From the NCBI GenBank assembly GCA_964428905.1, contig CAYSAA010000001.1, positions 1-26,335 of the forward strand: a stretch of DNA of 26,335 nt. The letters are read 5' to 3'. The translations under genes and the position numbers were made by a program. Shown here piece by piece: positions 5,653 to 13,527 of the stretch (position 1 is the first letter of the stretch; the number at the start of each line of letters is the position of its first letter). Below the pieces are notes generated by a model. The model was not told the DNA's origin and made no database searches. It worked only from the letters and a program-made list of their open reading frames with translations. The DNA is from CAYSAA01 sp964428905. Its GTDB lineage: Bacteria; Atribacterota; Phoenicimicrobiia; Phoenicimicrobiales; Stramentimicrobiaceae.

Positions 5653-7101
5653 ATGAAAAACCGAAGTAATAGTCAAAAAGAAAACCATGATGAGGCAAAG
5701 AAGGTTAAAGGGAAATTCCGTGATTTCACAGATATGCTGCCTGAAATGGTTTTTGAAACAGACCGTACTGGTAAAATTACCTTTATGAATAATAAAGGGA
5801 TAGAGATGTTGGCCTATACACGGAAAGAAATATTGAATAAAAAAACCATCTGGCAGATAATTAAAGGTCCGGGAAATAAAAAAATCAAGCAGGATATTGA
5901 AGGACTTTTCCAAAAAGAAAGTGCTTACCCTCGAGAGTATTACCTGATTGGAAAAGATAAAGTCAAAATCCCGGTAGAATTACATGGTGCAATAATAAAG
6001 AATGATAAAGGGGAAATCAGTGGAATCCGCGGTTTCATTCTGGATATCACTGAGCGAAAGGAATATGAAGACAAGATTAAATATCTCAGCTTTCATGATA
6101 AATTAACTGATTTATACAACAGAGCTTATTTTGAAGAAGAATTGAAACGGTTGAATAATCAACGGAACCTTCCCATCAGCATCATTATTGGTGATGTTAA
6201 TAACCTGAAAATGATTAATGATACCTTCGGACATCAACATGGTGACCGGCTTTTAGGTAAAATTGCCGGCGTCCTGCAATCCTGTTTTCGAAAAAGTGAT
6301 GTAATCAGTCGCTGGGGTGGGGATGAATTCAGTATTATTCTTCCTCATACTTCCCGGGAAAAGGGGATTAGTATTATTAACAGAATTAGTCAAGAATGCC
6401 AGAAGAAGGGTACGTTGACCCTGCCTCTCAGTATCTCGATGGGTATTGCCACCAAATGTGATATGTCCGAGAATATCAATGCCGTGGTAAGGGAGGCGGA
6501 AAGTAAGATGTATCGCTATAAGTTAATTGATAAACAAATAGCCGATAGCAGCATCATATCCTCCTTAGAGAAGGCCTTAGAGCAAAGAAAATATGAAACG
6601 AAAGAATACCGCAAAAGTTTTGTAGATTGTGCGCTTCAATTTGGCAAGGAACTGCAGTTGGAAAAAAAGCAGCTCGATGACCTTAAATTACTGGCTATGA
6701 TTTGCGATGTAGGCAAGATTGCAGTGAGTGAAGTCATTATTTTTAAGAAGGGTTGGCTGAGTGAAATTGAGTGGGAGGAAATTAAAAAACACCCTATGAT
6801 TGGGTATCGGATTGCCAAATCGTCTCCGGAACTCAGCAGCATTGCAGATGCGATTTTATACCATCACGAGTACTGGGATGGAAACGGGTATCCCCAAAAA
6901 ATCAAAGGGGAAGAAATCCCCCTCCTGTCCCGGATTATCCATATTGTGAATGCCTACCAGGCAATGATTCACGAAAGGCCTTACCGCGAGGCTATGACCA
7001 AGCAAAATGCCATCAAGGAATTGAGAAAGGGGCAGGGTAGCCAGTTTGATCCGGAATTAGCTGAAAAATTCATTGCCATGGTTACCGAAACTGAAAAGTA
7101 A
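5653..7101 (+). CDS. PAS-GGDEF-HD-GYP cyclic-di-GMP signalling protein with degenerate HD motif
   Basis: A 482-residue soluble protein. Order from Met 5653: PAS/PAC sensor (about 22-135, ending in the typical DITERKEYEDK linker), GGDEF diguanylate cyclase (about 145-295) and HD-GYP (about 315-480). The cyclase looks active: signature WGGDEF at 221-226 and the RxxD inhibitory site R213-KS-D216 that binds c-di-GMP. The phosphodiesterase half is altered: the HD pair is Cys351-Asp352 (ICDVGKIAV), the earlier metal-ligand His is not seen, and the usual Asp after helix 5 is Asn433. HH404-405 and GYP412-414 remain. The start at 5653 is preferred because CGGAG lies 6 bases upstream; a TTG start at 5599 would read through a palindrome. 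Net activity is probably c-di-GMP synthesis. No gene partner is adjacent. Confidence 0.88.
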   Translation: MKNRSNSQKENHDEAKKVKGKFRDFTDMLPEMVFETDRTGKITFMNNKGIEMLAYTRKEILNKKTIWQIIKGPGNKKIKQDIEGLFQKESAYPREYYLIGKDKVKIPVELHGAIIKNDKGEISGIRGFILDITERKEYEDKIKYLSFHDKLTDLYNRAYFEEELKRLNNQRNLPISIIIGDVNNLKMINDTFGHQHGDRLLGKIAGVLQSCFRKSDVISRWGGDEFSIILPHTSREKGISIINRISQECQKKGTLTLPLSISMGIATKCDMSENINAVVREAESKMYRYKLIDKQIADSSIISSLEKALEQRKYETKEYRKSFVDCALQFGKELQLEKKQLDDLKLLAMICDVGKIAVSEVIIFKKGWLSEIEWEEIKKHPMIGYRIAKSSPELSSIADAILYHHEYWDGNGYPQKIKGEEIPLLSRIIHIVNAYQAMIHERPYREAMTKQNAIKELRKGQGSQFDPELAEKFIAMVTETEK

Positions 7102-7186
7102 GTTTCTGCTCCTGCTGTTCAATCCTTTCCAGACATTACTCTATTTTAGATCTCACCAAAATTTTTTCAAAAAACAAAATCCTATG

Positions 7187-7215
7187 TTGACAATCAGTAT
7201 GATCAGTGATATAAA
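7187..7215 (+). promoter_or_regulatory. Promoter of the tetR-ABC export operon
   Basis: A perfect -35 box TTGACA (7187-7192), a 17-bp spacer, and TATAAA (7210-7215) make a strong sigma-70 type promoter about 52 bp before the GTG start of the TetR gene. The predicted start of transcription (about 7222) abuts the operator palindrome. This is the only clear promoter before the six-gene run that ends at 13481. Confidence 0.75.
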
Positions 7216-7223
7216 GATAATAT

Positions 7224-7240
7224 AGACTGACGGTCAGTCT
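7224..7240 (+). promoter_or_regulatory. TetR operator palindrome
   Basis: AGACTGACGGTCAGTCT is a perfect inverted repeat with 8-bp arms around one G. The GACnGACnGTC-like form and length are typical of TetR-family operators. It lies right after the -10 box, across the expected start of transcription, so bound repressor would block the promoter. A direct repeat ATCAGT (7193-7198 and 7202-7207) lies in the spacer. Confidence 0.78.
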
Positions 7241-7266
7241 AAAAATAGTCGGAGGAAAAAAGCAAA

Positions 7267-7965
7267 GTGAGAACTATCAAAAAACACCATGAACGGAAAA
7301 AGGAATTTTTAGAAACGGCTCGAAAGCTCTTCTTTACTCAAGGCTATGAACAAACCCCGGTTGAGGCCATTATCAAGGAAGTGGGTTTGTCCAAGGGGAG
7401 TTTTTATTATTATTTCAAATCCAAAGAAGACTTGCTGGATGAGTTAACGAAAGATCTGATTATTCATATCCTGGATGAAGTACAAAGAATTGTCAACAGA
7501 GATGACCTGGATGCAATAACAAAATTAAATAAAACCTTTGCCGTTATCGGCAGCATTAAATTAGAAAATATAGCCCTGATTAAAACACTGCAGAAGGCTT
7601 TTTATGATGATAAGAATATTTATTTCCGCTATAAAGCGTATCAAAACAGTACGGATATACTGGCACCGGAATTTGTCAAAATTATCAGGCAAGGAATCAC
7701 TGAGGGATGTTTTCACACTCCTTATCCTGGGGAAAGTGCCCGGATGTTTTTTGAACTCTCCTTTATTTTAAGTGAAAAAATCCCCAAATTAATCATAGAG
7801 ATGGACCGTTTTCCGGAAAATGCAGAGAAAATAGAGCGGGAATTAGAGAATTTTCAATTTACCATAGGGAGAATTGTTGGTGCTGATGAGGGAAGTATTC
7901 GCATTTTCGATCATAATCTACTGACAAAATTTTTAGATCAATCAGCAGTTCAGCATGTTCAGTAA
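7267..7965 (+). CDS. TetR-family transcriptional repressor
   Basis: A 232-residue regulator. The N-terminal helix-turn-helix is clear: FLETARKLFFTQGYEQTPVE at 14-33, then AIIKEVGLSKGSFYYYFKSKEDLL at 35-58. The C-terminal part is a helical ligand-binding domain with no recognisable ligand class. The GTG start is supported by GGAGG at 7251-7255 and by its place right after the operator; the next genes follow after 50 bases on the same strand. It most likely represses its own promoter and the ABC export operon (8016-13481), being released by a small molecule that the exporter handles or by a membrane signal; the inducer is unknown. The length (232) is somewhat above the common 190-210. Confidence 0.9.
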   Translation: MRTIKKHHERKKEFLETARKLFFTQGYEQTPVEAIIKEVGLSKGSFYYYFKSKEDLLDELTKDLIIHILDEVQRIVNRDDLDAITKLNKTFAVIGSIKLENIALIKTLQKAFYDDKNIYFRYKAYQNSTDILAPEFVKIIRQGITEGCFHTPYPGESARMFFELSFILSEKIPKLIIEMDRFPENAEKIERELENFQFTIGRIVGADEGSIRIFDHNLLTKFLDQSAVQHVQ

Positions 7966-8015
7966 TATATGGAAAGGCTACCGTATCCTAAATTATAAAA
8001 AATGAGGAATAAGAC

Positions 8016-9251
8016 ATGTTCAGCATTCGACTCGGCCTGAAAAATTTATCCCGGCAAAAAAGAAGAAATATCATTACCATACTGGTCATCGGCTTTGCCT
8101 TTTTTGGATATCTTTTCGTGGAATCACTGATGAACGGTATGCTGGATATGTCTGTTGACAATATCAGAAATTTTGAAACCGGTGATATTCAAATAGCTAA
8201 TCCCGATTATTGGAAGGAAAGAGAAGACCTTCCCCTGGAACATCTGATTGAGTGGAATGAAGAGTTGGAGAAAAATCTTTTGCAAAGTGAAAATATAATC
8301 GGTGTTTCACCGGAGCTTCGTTTTTCAGCCAATCTCAATAACGGAATTGATGAAATGGGAGTCATCGGTCTGGGAATTGCACGGGAAAAATACAAGGACG
8401 TTTTTCAAACCTATGATTATTTTGTGGAAGGATCCCTATCCGTTTTAGATAAAAATCAGGCGGTCATCGGAAAGAAACTGGCTGAGCTGATGGACCTGAA
8501 AATGAACGATTATATCATTCTATTAGTCAGGACCAAAGAAAATACCTTCAATACCATCGATCTGGAAATCGGCGGAATTGTAAATACACTCAATCCCATG
8601 GTGAATAACAGCACGGTGTTTGTTCCCCTGGAACTGGCACAAGAGCGATTGAATACAGGTCATGGCATTACCACGCTTTCCTTAAAAACATCTTCAGATC
8701 GGGGTGAATCTGTTATTCAGTCTATAAACAAAAATTTTCAGGAGGAAAAATTACCACTGGAGGCCTATTCCTGGCGGGAATCCGCACAGGATATGATTGC
8801 CTATAGCAAGGTTGAAAAACAAGCCGTGGCTGCCATGATGTCGGTGGTTCTACTCATCGGAATAGTGGGAATCATTAATAACATTGTGCTTTCATCACTG
8901 GAAAGAAAGTCGGAAATCGGCATGATGAAAGCTCTGGGTATGAGAGAGTGGGAAATTGTGTTTGTCTTTATGGTGGAGTCAGCCGGTATCGGTATGCTCG
9001 GAGGATTTGCCGGATGCCTGATGGGTTTGATTGGAGTAAGCTATCTGGTAAATCGGGGATTTTACTTTGCCTTTTATGGAGACTGGTCTCAATACGGTAT
9101 CCCCATTATTGATCGCATTTATGGAAACTGGAATCTACCTACTTTCAGTTATATCTTTATACTGAGTGTGATTGTGGCTATCCTGTCCAGCATATTTCCG
9201 GCTTACTGGGCAGCCCATAAGGATCCGGTGGAAGCAATCTATCACCGGTAA
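8016..9251 (+). CDS. FtsX/MacB-type ABC transporter permease (copy 1)
   Basis: A 411-residue permease of the LolC/E-MacB type: one N-terminal transmembrane segment (about 18-40, NIITILVIGFAFFGYLFVES), a large extracytoplasmic MacB_PCD domain (about 41-265), and three C-terminal segments in the FtsX domain (about 271-405), ending DPVEAIYHR. SEIGMMKALGMREWEI at 298-313 is the conserved cytoplasmic coupling helix. It is a close paralog of the permease at 10068, with about two thirds identical residues by eye over the length. GAGGA before the ATG at 8016. First structural gene after the TetR regulator; it should pair with the ATPase at 9363 and export lipid, lipoprotein, peptide or drug from the inner membrane. 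Confidence 0.87.
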   Translation: MFSIRLGLKNLSRQKRRNIITILVIGFAFFGYLFVESLMNGMLDMSVDNIRNFETGDIQIANPDYWKEREDLPLEHLIEWNEELEKNLLQSENIIGVSPELRFSANLNNGIDEMGVIGLGIAREKYKDVFQTYDYFVEGSLSVLDKNQAVIGKKLAELMDLKMNDYIILLVRTKENTFNTIDLEIGGIVNTLNPMVNNSTVFVPLELAQERLNTGHGITTLSLKTSSDRGESVIQSINKNFQEEKLPLEAYSWRESAQDMIAYSKVEKQAVAAMMSVVLLIGIVGIINNIVLSSLERKSEIGMMKALGMREWEIVFVFMVESAGIGMLGGFAGCLMGLIGVSYLVNRGFYFAFYGDWSQYGIPIIDRIYGNWNLPTFSYIFILSVIVAILSSIFPAYWAAHKDPVEAIYHR

Positions 9252-9275
9252 AAAATGAAATAGCCAAGGATGCAA

Positions 9276-9292
9276 ATGTCATTCAATGACAT
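9276..9292. repeat. 17-bp palindrome between permease 1 and the ATPase
   Basis: ATGTCATTCAATGACAT is a perfect inverted repeat with 8-bp arms around one base. It lies in the only long gap (111 bp) within the ABC operon. It could be a protein-binding site or an mRNA hairpin that tunes expression between copy 1 and the rest; neither is shown. Confidence 0.5.
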
Positions 9293-9362
9293 AAAATTTA
9301 AAAGAAAAAAAGAATACAGGTGCTATCAGAAAACGATGAAAGGGCAAAGGAGGTAAAGAAGA

Positions 9363-10064
9363 ATGCCTTTACTGGAATTGAAGAAGGTCAAGAAAATCTA
9401 TCAGCAGGGAAAGATCAAGGTGCCTGCCTTAAGAGGAGTCGATATGGTGGTAGAGGAGGGCGAATTTACCACCATCTTTGGACCATCCGGTTCGGGCAAA
9501 ACTACCCTGCTTAATATGATTGGCTGCCTGGATACCCCCACTGAAGGGGATATCCACCTGAATGGCAATAAGATCAGCGATCTTTCCCGGAAAGAATTGG
9601 CCATGACCCGGCGTTTCAATATCGGGTTTATCTTTCAGAGCTATAATCTGATACCGGTCTTGACCGCCTATGAAAATGTGGAATTCGCTATTCGCCTGAT
9701 TGGCAAACTAGCGGAAAAAGAGATGCGGGAAAAGGTATTAAACATGCTGGCTGAGGTCGGATTGAAAGGGCTGGAGAATCGAAGACCCAATGAATTATCC
9801 GGGGGAGAAAAGCAGCGGGTCGCCATTGCCAGGGCGCTGGTCAAAGAACCCAAGATTATCCTGGCTGATGAGCCGACTGCCAATCTGGATTCGGAGACAG
9901 CACAGGATGTGATTCAGAATATGGTCAAAATGAACCGGGAGTTGGGCACCACATTTATCTTTTCGACCCATGACCCGCAGATTATGGAATATGCCAGGAG
10001 ATTGATCAATCTGAAGGATGGTATGATTTCGATTGATAAAAAGGTTGATCAAAGAAAGGAGTAA
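9363..10064 (+). CDS. LolD/MacB-type ABC transporter ATP-binding protein
   Basis: A 233-residue nucleotide-binding protein with all motifs intact: Walker A GPSGSGKTT (40-48), Q-loop Q92 in IFQSYNLIPVLTAYENV, signature LSGGEKQ (145-151), Walker B IILADEP (165-171) with catalytic Glu170, D-loop ANLD, and H-loop His in STHD. The FQSYNLIPxLTAxENV segment is typical of the MacB/LolD/FtsE group, which drives mechanotransmission rather than direct membrane passage of substrate. AAAGGAGG (9347-9354) precedes the ATG. The next permease starts 3 bases after its stop, so the two are translationally coupled. It probably serves all three permeases of the operon. Confidence 0.93.
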   Translation: MPLLELKKVKKIYQQGKIKVPALRGVDMVVEEGEFTTIFGPSGSGKTTLLNMIGCLDTPTEGDIHLNGNKISDLSRKELAMTRRFNIGFIFQSYNLIPVLTAYENVEFAIRLIGKLAEKEMREKVLNMLAEVGLKGLENRRPNELSGGEKQRVAIARALVKEPKIILADEPTANLDSETAQDVIQNMVKMNRELGTTFIFSTHDPQIMEYARRLINLKDGMISIDKKVDQRKE

Positions 10065-10067
10065 ACC

Positions 10068-11306
10068 ATGTTCAGTATCAAACTTGGTTTAAAAAATCTG
10101 TCCCGGCAAAAAAGAAGGAATATCATTACCATACTGGTCATTGCCTTTGCTTTTTTTGGATATCTCTTCATGGAGTCCATGATGAACGGCATGGAAGAGA
10201 TGTCCTTTGATAACATCAAGCATTTTGAAACCGGGAATATTCAGATAGCCCATCCTGAATATTGGGAGGACAGGGATGAGCTTCCCCTGGAGCATCTCAT
10301 TGCGTGGGATAGCCAGCTGGAGAAGGATTTGAGGCAAACAGAAGGGGTAATGGGCCTATCTCCGGAGCTCCGGTTCTCTGCCAATCTCAATAACGGGATT
10401 GATGAAATGGCGGTCATCGGTGTCGGAGTTATCCCTGAAAATTACAATCAGGTTTTTGAAACCCAGGATTATTTCGTTGAGGGATCCATGTCTGCATTGG
10501 AAGAATCCCAGGCAGTTATCGGAGAGCAGATGGCCGAGCTATTGGATTTAACGATTAATGATTACGTCATACTATTAGTCAGAACCAAAGAGGATACCTT
10601 TAATACCATCGATGTGGAAATCGGGGGGATCGTAAAAACGCTCAATCCGGTGATGAATAATCGCATGGTATTGGTGCCCTTGGAGCTGGCTCAGGACCGA
10701 TTAAATGTTGAAGACAGTATTACTATGTTTTCCCTGAAGACATCCTCCGGTGAGGAAGAAACTGCTATCCGGTCGTTGGAAGAATATTTTCGGCAGGAAA
10801 ATTTGCCCCTGCAGGCCTATACCTGGCGGGAATCGGCAGAAAATGTCATCGCCCTGGCTGTGGCTAAAAAAAGCGGTATCGGGGCAATTTTGTCTGTGGT
10901 TCTGTTGATCGGCATGGTGGGCATTATAAACAACATCATTCTTTCTGGCCTGGAGAGGACGTCAGAAATCGGCATGATGAAAGCCCTGGGCATGAAGGAG
11001 TGGGAGATTGTGTTTGTCTTTATGGTGGAGGCGACCGGTATCGGAGTGCTCGGTGGATTTATCGGATGTCTTTTGGGTTTGATTGGTGTAAACTGGGTGG
11101 TAAAAAACGGGATCAGCTTCGGTTATTTGGGTGCGGATATGTCTAAGTATGGCATACCGATTTTAGACCGGATCTATGGAGTCTGGAACGGTTCCACTTT
11201 TTATTATATCTTTTTACTGGGGATTTTTGTAGCTATTCTGTCCAGCATTATTCCGGCTTACTGGGCAGCTCATAAAGATCCAGTGGAAGCGATCTATCAT
11301 CGATAG
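10068..11306 (+). CDS. FtsX/MacB-type ABC transporter permease (copy 2, paralog of copy 1)
   Basis: A 412-residue permease with the same plan as the gene at 8016: one N-terminal membrane segment, a large extracytoplasmic domain and three C-terminal segments. The opening LGLKNLSRQKRRNIITILVI and the ending AILSSIIPAYWAAHKDPVEAIYHR are shared almost unchanged with copy 1, and of the first 60 residues about 50 are identical. The duplication is therefore fairly recent, with the ATPase now between the copies. Ribosome binding site AAAGGAG lies within the end of the ATPase gene. The two copies may form a heterodimer as LolC and LolE do, or each may pair with the permease at 11324. Confidence 0.88.
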   Translation: MFSIKLGLKNLSRQKRRNIITILVIAFAFFGYLFMESMMNGMEEMSFDNIKHFETGNIQIAHPEYWEDRDELPLEHLIAWDSQLEKDLRQTEGVMGLSPELRFSANLNNGIDEMAVIGVGVIPENYNQVFETQDYFVEGSMSALEESQAVIGEQMAELLDLTINDYVILLVRTKEDTFNTIDVEIGGIVKTLNPVMNNRMVLVPLELAQDRLNVEDSITMFSLKTSSGEEETAIRSLEEYFRQENLPLQAYTWRESAENVIALAVAKKSGIGAILSVVLLIGMVGIINNIILSGLERTSEIGMMKALGMKEWEIVFVFMVEATGIGVLGGFIGCLLGLIGVNWVVKNGISFGYLGADMSKYGIPILDRIYGVWNGSTFYYIFLLGIFVAILSSIIPAYWAAHKDPVEAIYHR

Positions 11307-11323
11307 GATTAAGGAGGCAAGAA

Positions 11324-12577
11324 ATGAAGTTTTTATGGAACCTGGCGAATAAAAATCTTTCCAGGTCCCGGGCAAGAACCATCGTCTCGATTGTTGCCAT
11401 TGCCATTGCCGTCATCATGGTGGTCTTTTTGCGGGGTCTGATCAGCGGAATGCTGGCAACAACCTTTGAAAATCACATCCATTATAAGGCCGGTCATATC
11501 CGAATCATTAATCAGGAATATCAGGTCAAAGAGCACCTGATGTCTCTCAATTATACGGTCAATGGCTTTGATGACAAAGGGTATAAAAATATGGCTGAAA
11601 GTCTGAAACAGATGGAAGGAGTAGAGCAGGTGGTTCCGCGGCTCAAGTTTGGTGCTATGGTCAGCTTGGAGGATGATCTGGTGGCCATGCAGGGCTGGGG
11701 AGTGATCCCGGAAGAAGAAGTAAAATTTATCGGAATTGATCAAATGATTACCGAGGGACGAATGGTCAAGACCGGGGAAAGAGAAATTGTAATGGGGTCC
11801 GGTTTATTGAATGAAATTGGACAGCAGGTGGGAGGTAAGGTGACTTTCCTGTATACCACCGCCTTTGATTCTCTTCAGGCCTCGACGTTTCAGGTCGTCG
11901 GAAAACTGGAAAGCAATCTGGATATGTTGAATGATAATTTATTTTTCCTGCCCCTGGATCAGGCTCAGGCTATTCTGGAGATACCCGGTGAAGTTACCGA
12001 GTTGCTGGTCATTACGCCTCATTACCAGGAGGCAGATTCTGTCTTGCCCCGTATGGAAGAATGGTTTGCAGCGCGGGATTTGTCCGGGAAGTATACACTG
12101 CAGCTTTGGAATCGGGATTATGATATGATTGAATTATTTTCCTTTGCCACGGTCATCTACAATTTTATTTATATCTTTATTCTTATATTGGCCTGTTTTG
12201 TGCTGGTCAATACCCTGATTATGATTGTCAATGAACGAAAACGTGAGATTGGAATGATGAGTGCATTGGGTTTAAAGGCCCGTGAAATACTGTATTTGTT
12301 TGCCATGGAAGGTGTCATTATCGGTTTTTGGGGGAGTGCTATCGGAGTGGTTGTTGGTGGTATCATTACCAAGATATTCTCTGTTGTGGGTTTGAATTAT
12401 GAGGAAGCGATGGAAGGAATGTCTTCAGAATTCTTATTTGAACCGGTTTTTTATACCTCTTTTAACCTGGAAAACCTGATCTTTCCGTTTATTCTGGGAA
12501 TTGTAGTGGTTACCGTTTCCTGTATCATTCCGGCCAGAATGGCGGCCAGGCTGGAACCCAACGAAGCTTTAAGATAG
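11324..12577 (+). CDS. FtsX/MacB-type ABC transporter permease (third, divergent)
   Basis: A 417-residue permease, MKFLWNLANKNLSRSRARTI at the start, with an N-terminal membrane segment (about 19-42), an extracytoplasmic domain (about 43-270) and three C-terminal segments. The coupling helix reads REIGMMSALGLKAREIL (about 304-320) and the end is PARMAARLEPNEALR, the usual FtsX finish. It differs clearly from copies 1 and 2, so it is an older partner subunit. AAGGAGG stands 6 bases before the ATG and only 17 bases separate it from copy 2. One heterodimer of this protein with copy 1 or copy 2, plus two ATPases, would be a LolCDE-like complex. Confidence 0.87.
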   Translation: MKFLWNLANKNLSRSRARTIVSIVAIAIAVIMVVFLRGLISGMLATTFENHIHYKAGHIRIINQEYQVKEHLMSLNYTVNGFDDKGYKNMAESLKQMEGVEQVVPRLKFGAMVSLEDDLVAMQGWGVIPEEEVKFIGIDQMITEGRMVKTGEREIVMGSGLLNEIGQQVGGKVTFLYTTAFDSLQASTFQVVGKLESNLDMLNDNLFFLPLDQAQAILEIPGEVTELLVITPHYQEADSVLPRMEEWFAARDLSGKYTLQLWNRDYDMIELFSFATVIYNFIYIFILILACFVLVNTLIMIVNERKREIGMMSALGLKAREILYLFAMEGVIIGFWGSAIGVVVGGIITKIFSVVGLNYEEAMEGMSSEFLFEPVFYTSFNLENLIFPFILGIVVVTVSCIIPARMAARLEPNEALR

Positions 12578-12642
12578 GCCATATTAGAATGAAGTACAGT
12601 TTAAGGGATAAGAAAAACAGAAATAGATAATAGAAATTGGTT

Positions 12643-12665
12643 GGGGTAGACCTTGTGTCTACCCT
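12643..12665 (+). repeat. Stem-loop between permease 3 and the LolA-like gene
   Basis: GGGTAGAC (12644-12651) pairs with GTCTACCC (12657-12664) around a 5-nt loop, CTTGT; a G-T pair extends it by one. No T-tract follows, so it does not look like an intrinsic terminator; it may be an mRNA-stabilising hairpin or attenuator that sets expression of the periplasmic protein apart from the membrane genes. Confidence 0.5.
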
Positions 12666-12725
12666 AAGCATCAAGAAGATAAATGATTTACTATCTATTA
12701 GCATAATACGAAAGGAGACTCAACG

Positions 12726-13481
12726 ATGAAAAAAATAGAAAAAATTATATTAATCGGAATGATTATCATTTTTTCATTAACAGGTTTAACTGCCCTAGCT
12801 ACAGCTCAGATGACGGCTGAAGAAATCATGCAAAAGAGAGATGATAATGAATATATCCCATCAGCACGGGCAGAGGCAACGATGATTATCAGTAAAGGAG
12901 GCAGAAAACTGGCAAAGGAAATGGTGCTGTACTCTAAAGAAAAGGATGCCCTAATGGAATTTACTAATCCCGCCGACCGGGGAACAAAATTTTTAAAACG
13001 GGAAGATAATCTGTGGATGTTCTTTCCTGATGCGGAAGATATTGTCAAAATTTCCGGGCATATGATGGAACAAGGTTTAATGGGGAGTGATTTTTCTTAC
13101 CAGGATATGATGGAATCAGACAAGCTAAGCGAATTATACACCTTTACACTTTTAGAGGAAGATACTTTTAATGAAAGACCCTGCTATGTATTAGAAGCAA
13201 TTGCCGTACCGGGAGAAAAGGTTTCTTATTACCGTCGCTTAACCTGGATTGACAAGGAACATTTTGTGGGACTGAAAGAAGAGCTTTATGCCGAGAGCGG
13301 AAGACTTCTGAAGGTAAGTGTAGCAGAAAAAGTAGAGGAAGTGGACGGACGCTGGTTACCCATGGAATCAATCATGGAAAACAAATTACGCCAGGATACC
13401 TATACCCAGTTTATCATCAATGAAATTGACTTAAATCCGGAATTAGATGAAAACTTATTCAGCCTGCAGAGCCTGCGCTGA
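12726..13481 (+). CDS. LolA-like outer-membrane lipoprotein-sorting protein
   Basis: A 251-residue exported protein. The signal peptide spans about 1-28 (KK near the start, IILIGMIIIFSLTGLTALATA, cleavage near ATA-Q). The mature part follows the LolA_like family found next to FtsX and RND exporters: AEEIMQKRDDNEYIPSARAE at the start, ALMEFTNPADRGTKFLKRED for the core strand, LWMFFPDAEDIVKISGHMM, and the hallmark LMGSDFSYQDMM near residues 117-128. Such proteins have the half-barrel that holds acyl chains of lipoproteins or lipids in the periplasm. AAAGGAGA precedes the ATG. Last gene of the operon; it probably receives the cargo extracted by the permeases, which argues for a lipid or lipoprotein substrate and for a diderm cell. 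Confidence 0.85.
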   Translation: MKKIEKIILIGMIIIFSLTGLTALATAQMTAEEIMQKRDDNEYIPSARAEATMIISKGGRKLAKEMVLYSKEKDALMEFTNPADRGTKFLKREDNLWMFFPDAEDIVKISGHMMEQGLMGSDFSYQDMMESDKLSELYTFTLLEEDTFNERPCYVLEAIAVPGEKVSYYRRLTWIDKEHFVGLKEELYAESGRLLKVSVAEKVEEVDGRWLPMESIMENKLRQDTYTQFIINEIDLNPELDENLFSLQSLR

Positions 13482-13527
13482 TTAATGATTTTTCTAAAAT
13501 AAAACCAAGGGATAAAAGGCAAGCGAT

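Noticed and set aside
11333..11743. 136-residue ORF on the minus strand inside permease 3
   Set aside because: A shadow of the coding strand with His/Asp-rich text typical of antisense frames; no ribosome binding site.
12643..12665. Intrinsic terminator ending the permease run
   Set aside because: The stem is good but no T-tract follows and the LolA-like gene belongs to the same functional unit; kept as a plain stem-loop.
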